A stretch of 64,000 nucleotides of DNA. Source: Kocuria flava (GTDB lineage: Bacteria; Actinomycetota; Actinomycetes; Actinomycetales; Micrococcaceae). The DNA lies in NCBI RefSeq assembly GCF_001482365.1, contig NZ_CP013254.1:2480001-2544000 (forward strand), written 5' to 3'. Made by a program: the position numbers and the translations under genes. Shown here one piece after another: positions 59,762-64,000 of this stretch; positions within the stretch are counted from its first letter, which is position 1; the number at the start of each line of letters is the position of its first letter. The notes below the pieces were generated by a model. The model did not search any database. It saw only the letters and a program-made list of their open reading frames with translations, and was not told the DNA's origin.

Positions 59762-59767
59762 ACTGTA
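59762..59767 (-). promoter_or_regulatory. ruvA-ruvB -10 box
   Basis: TACAGT followed by GG on the minus strand; predicted transcription start near 59755. Confidence 0.55.
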
Positions 59768-59808
59768 GCAGGGCGGGCCGACGCCCCGCACCGGCCCGGC
59801 CGGGGGGC

Positions 59809-60435
59809 TCAGCCGGCCCGGCCGCGCCGGGCCCGGGCCTCCGCCTCCGCCCACGCCCGCTGGGCGGGGGTCATGGCGGAGCGGCGGGCGGCCACGGGCC
59901 GGGCGCCCTGGTGGGTCTCGGTGCCGGCGGTGGCGTCGAGGCCGGTGCCGCCCCCGCGCCAGCCGTGGCAGATGGCGATGGCCAGGGCGTCGGCGGCGTC
60001 GGCCGGGCGCGGGGCCTCGGCCAGGCGCAGGATCCGCACGACCATGCGCGCGACCGAGGCCTTGTCGGCCCGGCCGTCGCCCGTCACGGCGGCCTTGACC
60101 TCCGAGGGGGTGTGCCAGGCGACGGGCACCCCGTGGCGGGCGGCCGCGGCGATCACGGCCCCGGAGGCGTGGGCGGTGCCGATCACGGTGTGCACGCTGG
60201 CCTGGGCGAAGACCCGCTCGAGGGCCAGGGCGTCGGGGCGGTGCCGCAGGATCCACTCGTCGGTGGCCTCCCAGATCCGCAGGATGCGCCGGTCGAGGGG
60301 CTCGGCGGCCTGGGTCCCGGCGACGCCGACCTCCACGAGCGTGGCGGTGCGGTCCCCGCGCACCTGCACGAGGCCGAACCCGCACCGGGTCAGCCCGGGG
60401 TCGACCCCGAGGATGCGCTGGCCCTGCGTGCTCAG
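59809..60435 (-). CDS. ruvC: Holliday junction resolvase RuvC, probable CTG start
   Basis: A 208-residue endonuclease. The four acidic catalytic residues are Asp12 in ILGVDPGLTRCG, the Glu in LALERVF, and two Asp in RPADAADALAIAICH. No ATG, GTG or TTG lies in frame near the start of the fold. The only plausible codon is CTG at 60435, overlapping the yebC stop as CTGA with GAGGACGAGGA before it. The C-terminal 45 residues exceed the family core and are Ala/Arg-rich. Confidence 0.92.
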   Translation of the reverse strand: MSTQGQRILGVDPGLTRCGFGLVQVRGDRTATLVEVGVAGTQAAEPLDRRILRIWEATDEWILRHRPDALALERVFAQASVHTVIGTAHASGAVIAAAARHGVPVAWHTPSEVKAAVTGDGRADKASVARMVVRILRLAEAPRPADAADALAIAICHGWRGGGTGLDATAGTETHQGARPVAARRSAMTPAQRAWAEAEARARRGRAG

Positions 60436-61193
60436 TCCTCGTCCTCGAGCCGGGCGAGGACCTCGGCCGGGATCTCGGCGTTGGAGTAGACGTTCTGCAC
60501 GTCGTCGAGCTCCTCGACGGCGTCGGCCAGGCGCAGGAACTTGCGGGCGCCGTCCTCGTCGAGCTCGACCTTCATGGACGGGCGGAACTGGGGGTCGTCG
60601 TTGTTGTACTCGAGCCCGGCCTCGTCGAGGGCAGTGCGGATCGCGGGCAGGTCGGTGGCCTCGGAGACGACCTCGAACTCCTCCTCGCCCTCGATCACCT
60701 CCTCGGCGCCGGCGTCGAGGACGGCCACGAGGACGTCGTCCTCGGTGAGCCCGTCCTTCTTCGCGACCTCGACGACGCCCTTGCGCTCGAAGAGGAAGGC
60801 CACGGACCCGGAGTCGGCCATGGTGCCGCCGTTGCGGGTGACGGCCACGCGCACCTCGGAGGCCGCGCGGTTCTTGTTGTCGGTGAGGCACTCGATGTAG
60901 AGGGCGGTGCCCTGGGGGCCGCGGGCCTCGTAGAGGATCTCGTCGTAGTTGATCGTCTCGCCGGTCAGGCCGGCGCCGCGCTTGATCGCCCGGTCGATGT
61001 TGTCGTTGGGCACGGAGTTCTTCTTGGCCTTGGTCACGGCCAGCTCGAGCGCCGGGTTGCCGGCGGTGTCGGGCCCGCCCATGCGGGCGGCGACCTCGAT
61101 GCCCTTGATGTACTTGGCGAAGGCCTTGGCGCGACGGGCGTCGATCACGGCCTTCTTGTGCTTGGTGGTCGCCCACTTGGAGTGTCCGGACAT
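60432..61193 (-). CDS. YebC/PmpR family protein
   Basis: A 253-residue protein starting SGHSKWATTKHKKAVIDARR, the unmistakable YebC N-terminus, with GGPDTAGNPALELAVTKAKK and an acidic C-terminal domain. Members are described as transcriptional regulators, and some homologues help ribosomes through proline-rich sequences. ATG follows GAGGAGGAACGC. It precedes ruvC, as in mycobacteria. Confidence 0.95.
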   Translation of the reverse strand: MSGHSKWATTKHKKAVIDARRAKAFAKYIKGIEVAARMGGPDTAGNPALELAVTKAKKNSVPNDNIDRAIKRGAGLTGETINYDEILYEARGPQGTALYIECLTDNKNRAASEVRVAVTRNGGTMADSGSVAFLFERKGVVEVAKKDGLTEDDVLVAVLDAGAEEVIEGEEEFEVVSEATDLPAIRTALDEAGLEYNNDDPQFRPSMKVELDEDGARKFLRLADAVEELDDVQNVYSNAEIPAEVLARLEDED

Positions 61194-61288
61194 GCGTTCC
61201 TCCTCGGGAAGTCCTGCGGTGGGGGCGCGCCCCCGCGGCGGCTGCGCCCCGGGGACGCGCCGGGGGCGGCCCGGGAGAGTCGTGGACC

Positions 61289-61294
61289 ATTCTA
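61289..61294 (-). promoter_or_regulatory. yebC-ruvC -10 box
   Basis: TAGAAT followed by GGTCC on the minus strand, the same eleven bases as at the efp promoter. Predicted transcription start near 61282, leader about 90 bases. Confidence 0.6.
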
Positions 61295-61321
61295 CCGGGT
61301 GCGCCCGCCCCGGCCGGTGGC

Positions 61322-62044
61322 TCAGCGGGGACGGGCGATCGCGGCCTCGCGGGCGCGCTCGGCGAGGGTGTCGTCGAGGGGCTCGGCGTCGAAGCTCCCG
61401 TGCCGGCGCTCGACGGCGGCGCGGATGAGGTGGTCGGCCACGGCCGGGTTCTTCGGCAGCAGGGACCCGTGCAGGTAGGAGGCGACCACATGGTGGACGC
61501 GGGCGCCCTCGGTGCCGTCCTCGCCGTTGTTGCCGGCGCCCTTGACCACCCGTCCCAGCGGGTCCTGGCCGGGGCCGAGGCGGGTGAGCCCCGAGTGGTT
61601 CTCGTAGCCGACGACGGTGCCGAACTCCGGGGACTCCAGGACGATGTTGCCGATCAGCCGGGTGGGCCCGGCCGCGGTGGTGGCGTCGAGCAGGCCGATG
61701 CCGGGCAGCACCTCCCCGGAGGCCGTGCGGAACTCGTGGCCGAGGAGCTGGTAGAGCCCGCAGATCGCGAGCAGGGGCACGCCGTCGGCGGCCATGGCGC
61801 GCAGCTCGGGGGCGATGCGCTGGAGGTCCTCCTGGACGCGGAACTGCCCGGAGTCCTGTCCGCCGCCGCCCACGAGCAGGTCGGCGTCGGCCGGGAAGGG
61901 GTCCCCGGGGTCGTGGTCGCTCAGCCGCACGGCGTAGCCGTAGCGCTCGAGCCGGCGCTTGAGGGCGAGGGTGTTGCCCCAGTCCCCGTAGATGTTCATG
62001 TCCTTCGGGTAGAGCTGGACGAGGTGGATGCTGCGCTCGGTCAT
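61322..62044 (-). CDS. gatD: Lipid II isoglutaminyl synthase, glutaminase subunit GatD
   Basis: A 240-residue class I (CobB/CobQ-like) amidotransferase that supplies ammonia for amidating D-glutamate in lipid II. The nucleophile is Cys95 in LLAICGLYQLLG and the catalytic His is near 187 in SYLHGSLLPKNP. LVGGGGQDSGQ is the oxyanion region. It lies 12 bases after murT, its obligate partner. Confidence 0.96.
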   Translation of the reverse strand: MTERSIHLVQLYPKDMNIYGDWGNTLALKRRLERYGYAVRLSDHDPGDPFPADADLLVGGGGQDSGQFRVQEDLQRIAPELRAMAADGVPLLAICGLYQLLGHEFRTASGEVLPGIGLLDATTAAGPTRLIGNIVLESPEFGTVVGYENHSGLTRLGPGQDPLGRVVKGAGNNGEDGTEGARVHHVVASYLHGSLLPKNPAVADHLIRAAVERRHGSFDAEPLDDTLAERAREAAIARPR

Positions 62045-62056
62045 GGGGAGCTCCGC

Positions 62057-63355
62057 TCAGATCTCGGCGACCTCGGCCACGCGGGAGAGCTCCCGGCGCA
62101 GCTCGAGCATGGAGGTGTAGGTGCAGAACACGCGCATGGGGCGGTCCCCGGCCCCGGCCACGAAGCGGCGCAGGGCGTCGCCGAGGCCGGGCACGACCTC
62201 GCGCACGGGCACCTCGTCGTGGTCCAGGCGCAGGGCCATGTCCCAGGCGCGCGTGCCGGCGACGACGTCGACCCCGCCCTCGCGCAGGGAGTGGAAGTCG
62301 ACGTCCCACAGCCAGGAGACGTCGCGGCCGTCGGCGTACTCGTCGTTGATGGTGATCATCGTGGCGTAGTCCCCGGGGCGGGCCGAGGCCAGGGAGAGCC
62401 GGAACCCGGCGGGGTTCTTCACGAGCAGCAGCTGCAGCGGGCGCCCGCCGACCTCGATGGTCTCGCCGCGGCCGAAGGCGGGGGTCACGCGGGAGAGCTC
62501 GGCCAGCAGCGCGGGCCGGTCGGCGTCGGGGCCGGCGACCGCGAGCGCGAGGGCGAGGGCGGCGGCGGCGTTGTAGATGTTGTAGACGCCGTAGAGGTCG
62601 ACCGTGGTCTCGACGGGCCGGCCCTCGACGAGCAGCCGCACCCGGTTGGCCTCGAAGGAGCTCAGCTCCACGGCGGCGGCCGGGCGGGGGGCGAGCTCGT
62701 CCTCGTGGTCGGCGCCGGCCTCGGGCCCGCCGGCGGAGCGCATGTCGTCGTCGGAGGGGAACAGGGGGCGCAGGGCGGCGGAGAGGCCGAACCAGCGGAT
62801 CCCGGTGCCCTCCGGGACGTGCTCGGCGAGGGAGGCGATGCGGGGGTCCTCGCGGTTGAGCACGACCGTTCCGGTGGTGGCGGCGGCGATCCGGGCGAGC
62901 ATCCGGCGGGTGGTGTCGATCTCGCCGAAGCGGTCGAGCTGGTCGCGCATGACGTTGAGCAGCAGGGCGTACCGGGGCTCGACCTGCTTGACGAAGTGCA
63001 CGGCGTGGGCCTCGTCGAGCTCGAGGACGGCGATGTCGGCGTCGAGCCGGCCGGTGAGGCTCATCTCCCCCAGCAGGGCCGCGGCCACCCCGCGCACGAA
63101 GTTGGAGCCGGTGCGGTTGGTGAAGACCTTCAGGCCCTGGGCGCGCAGCAGCTGCACGGCCATCTTGGTGGTGGTGGTCTTGCCGTTGGTGCCGCTGACG
63201 ACCACGACCCCGTGGGGCAGCTTCGCGAGCTCCTCGGCGACGAACCCGGGGTGCAGCTTCTCCATCACGAGCCCGGGGAAGGCGGAGCCTCCCCCGCGCA
63301 GGGTGGTCAGGTACCGGATGCCTTGGCCGAGCAGGCGCACGTGGGGTCGGGACAT
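62057..63355 (-). CDS. murT: Lipid II isoglutaminyl synthase, ligase subunit MurT
   Basis: A 432-residue Mur-ligase relative. The P-loop is GTNGKT (55-60), NVMRDQLDRFGEIDTT is the Mur middle-domain motif, and the DUF1727 C-terminal domain carries WLWDVDF (Asp near 348, which completes the GatD triad in staphylococcal MurT). It has only one cysteine (VFCTY), so the four-cysteine zinc ribbon of characterised MurT proteins is missing. ATG at 63355 is exactly seven bases after TAGGAT, suggesting a leaderless mRNA; an ATG nine bases upstream lies inside the promoter. Confidence 0.94.
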   Translation of the reverse strand: MSRPHVRLLGQGIRYLTTLRGGGSAFPGLVMEKLHPGFVAEELAKLPHGVVVVSGTNGKTTTTKMAVQLLRAQGLKVFTNRTGSNFVRGVAAALLGEMSLTGRLDADIAVLELDEAHAVHFVKQVEPRYALLLNVMRDQLDRFGEIDTTRRMLARIAAATTGTVVLNREDPRIASLAEHVPEGTGIRWFGLSAALRPLFPSDDDMRSAGGPEAGADHEDELAPRPAAAVELSSFEANRVRLLVEGRPVETTVDLYGVYNIYNAAAALALALAVAGPDADRPALLAELSRVTPAFGRGETIEVGGRPLQLLLVKNPAGFRLSLASARPGDYATMITINDEYADGRDVSWLWDVDFHSLREGGVDVVAGTRAWDMALRLDHDEVPVREVVPGLGDALRRFVAGAGDRPMRVFCTYTSMLELRRELSRVAEVAEI

Positions 63356-63362
63356 GCGCTCC

Positions 63363-63368
63363 ATCCTA
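63363..63368 (-). promoter_or_regulatory. murT-gatD -10 box, leaderless geometry
   Basis: TAGGAT followed by GG on the minus strand. Seven bases separate it from the ATG at 63355. Confidence 0.6.
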
Positions 63369-63486
63369 GGACGTGGGCGTCGCACCCGGGCACGCAGGGC
63401 CGCGGGAGGCTCCGCCCCGCGGCGGCGGACGGGGGCGGGCCCGCGCTCCTGCTGCCCCGGCCCCCGCCCCGCCTGCGGCCCGCGCA

Positions 63487-63520
63487 CCCGGTCCGCGACC
63501 GGCCCGGGGACGGGACCGGG
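63487..63520. terminator. Candidate terminator after HIT gene
   Basis: An eight-bp stem (CCCGGTCC at 63487-63494 with GGACCGGG at 63513-63520) and an 18-base loop in the 187-base gap before murT. Weakly supported. Confidence 0.3.
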
Positions 63521-63542
63521 CGCGGGAGGACGACGGCGCCGC

Positions 63543-64000
63543 TCAGGTCCGGGGCCAGGCCTCGGCGATGTCCCGGCGGGTGTCGCCGAGGGTCTGCATG
63601 ATCGCCTTGGTCCCGGCGAGGACGGGCATGAAGTTGGCGTCCCCGTTCCAGCGCGGCACCACGTGCTGGTGCAGGTGCTCCGAGAGGGACCCGCCGGCCG
63701 CCGGGCCCAGGTTGAGCCCGATGTTGAACGCGTGCGGGGAGGCCACCTGCCGGATCGTGCCGACGGCGGTGCGGGTGAGCTGCGTGAGCTCCTCCGCCTC
63801 GTCGTCGTCGAGGTCGGTCAGGTCCCCGACGTGCCGGTACGGGCACACGAGCAGGTGCCCGGGGTTGTACGGGAAGAGGTTGAGGATCACGAAGCACCGC
63901 TCGCCGCGGTGGACGATCAGCGACTCCTCGTCGGCGCGCTCGGGGCCGCCGCAGAACGGGCAGCCCGGGGAGGCCTGCACGGAGGGGTCCTCGCCGCGGA
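63543..64000 (-). CDS. HIT-family hydrolase/phosphorylase, 5' end beyond window
   Basis: At least 151 residues are visible. CPFCGG and a later His form a zinc site, VLNLFPYNPGHLLVCPYRH is the family core, and HLHQHVVPRW holds the histidine triad that attacks a nucleotide phosphate. It resembles the mycobacterial diadenosine-tetraphosphate phosphorylase (Rv2613c). An in-frame GTG at 63980 exists, but the upstream codons read RGEDPS, which matches the usual 'Y-I-x-G-E-D' lead-in, so the real start is probably outside. In mycobacteria this gene sits between thrS and pgsA1. Confidence 0.9.
   Translation of the reverse strand, partial: RGEDPSVQASPGCPFCGGPERADEESLIVHRGERCFVILNLFPYNPGHLLVCPYRHVGDLTDLDDDEAEELTQLTRTAVGTIRQVASPHAFNIGLNLGPAAGGSLSEHLHQHVVPRWNGDANFMPVLAGTKAIMQTLGDTRRDIAEAWPRT

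Overview
This is a very GC-rich chromosomal segment from an actinobacterium, most likely Micrococcales and probably Micrococcaceae (Kocuria- or Arthrobacter-like). The evidence is the MihF gene next to gmk-rpoZ-coaBC-metK-priA, the actinobacterial pyrR-pyrB-pyrC-membrane protein-carA-carB-pyrF order, a GatD/MurT pair, TANNNT -10 boxes with weak or absent -35 boxes, frequent GTG starts, and stop codons that are almost all TGA. I see 55 protein genes (two cut by the window edges) and one decayed gene. There is no rRNA, tRNA, CRISPR array, insertion sequence or prophage.

Layout. 1-8.7 kb: leuS, degV and the 5' part of comEA run leftward; divergent from them is a small accessory stretch with an alpha/beta hydrolase, a glycosyltransferase and a broken FAD monooxygenase, then a GCS2-type glutamate-cysteine ligase. 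8.7-15 kb: mihF, gmk, rpoZ, coaBC, metK and priA. 15-24.2 kb: the UMP-biosynthesis operon with a PyrR-binding hairpin in its leader. 24.2-29.3 kb: aroE, aroC, aroK, aroB, efp, nusB. 29.3-34.7 kb: DUF948, a small membrane protein, alaS, ruvX, mltG. 34.8-35.7 kb: rpsD with a long leader. 35.8-41.1 kb: glpD-glpF-glpK with a divergent sugar-binding regulator. 41.1-49.2 kb: rarA, a small membrane protein, dtd, a DinB/MDMPI-fold protein, aspS, an amino-acid permease (rightward), hisS. 49.4-51.8 kb: a DUF349 protein and an unknown protein whose N-terminal coding region is full of tandem repeats. 51.8-64 kb: relA, secF, secD, yajC, ruvB, ruvA, ruvC, yebC, gatD, murT and a HIT-family gene running off the right edge.

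Almost everything is housekeeping: pyrimidine and shikimate synthesis, translation (five aminoacyl-tRNA ligase or tRNA quality genes, EF-P, S4, NusB), protein export, recombination and peptidoglycan amidation. I did not find a convincing new multi-gene system. The interesting material is regulatory. All four TAG stop codons in the window also form the first half of a -10 hexamer for the next gene. A near-palindromic 24-bp element appears to drive aspS and a permease in opposite directions. A 44-bp perfect palindrome fills both -35 regions between leuS and the hydrolase gene. There is a PyrR translational switch, a LexA-like box before ruvA, a probable CTG start for ruvC, a MurT without its zinc ribbon, and a lower-GC 74-bp inverted repeat between the permease and hisS. 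Functions are inferred from sequence motifs and family knowledge; no database search was possible.
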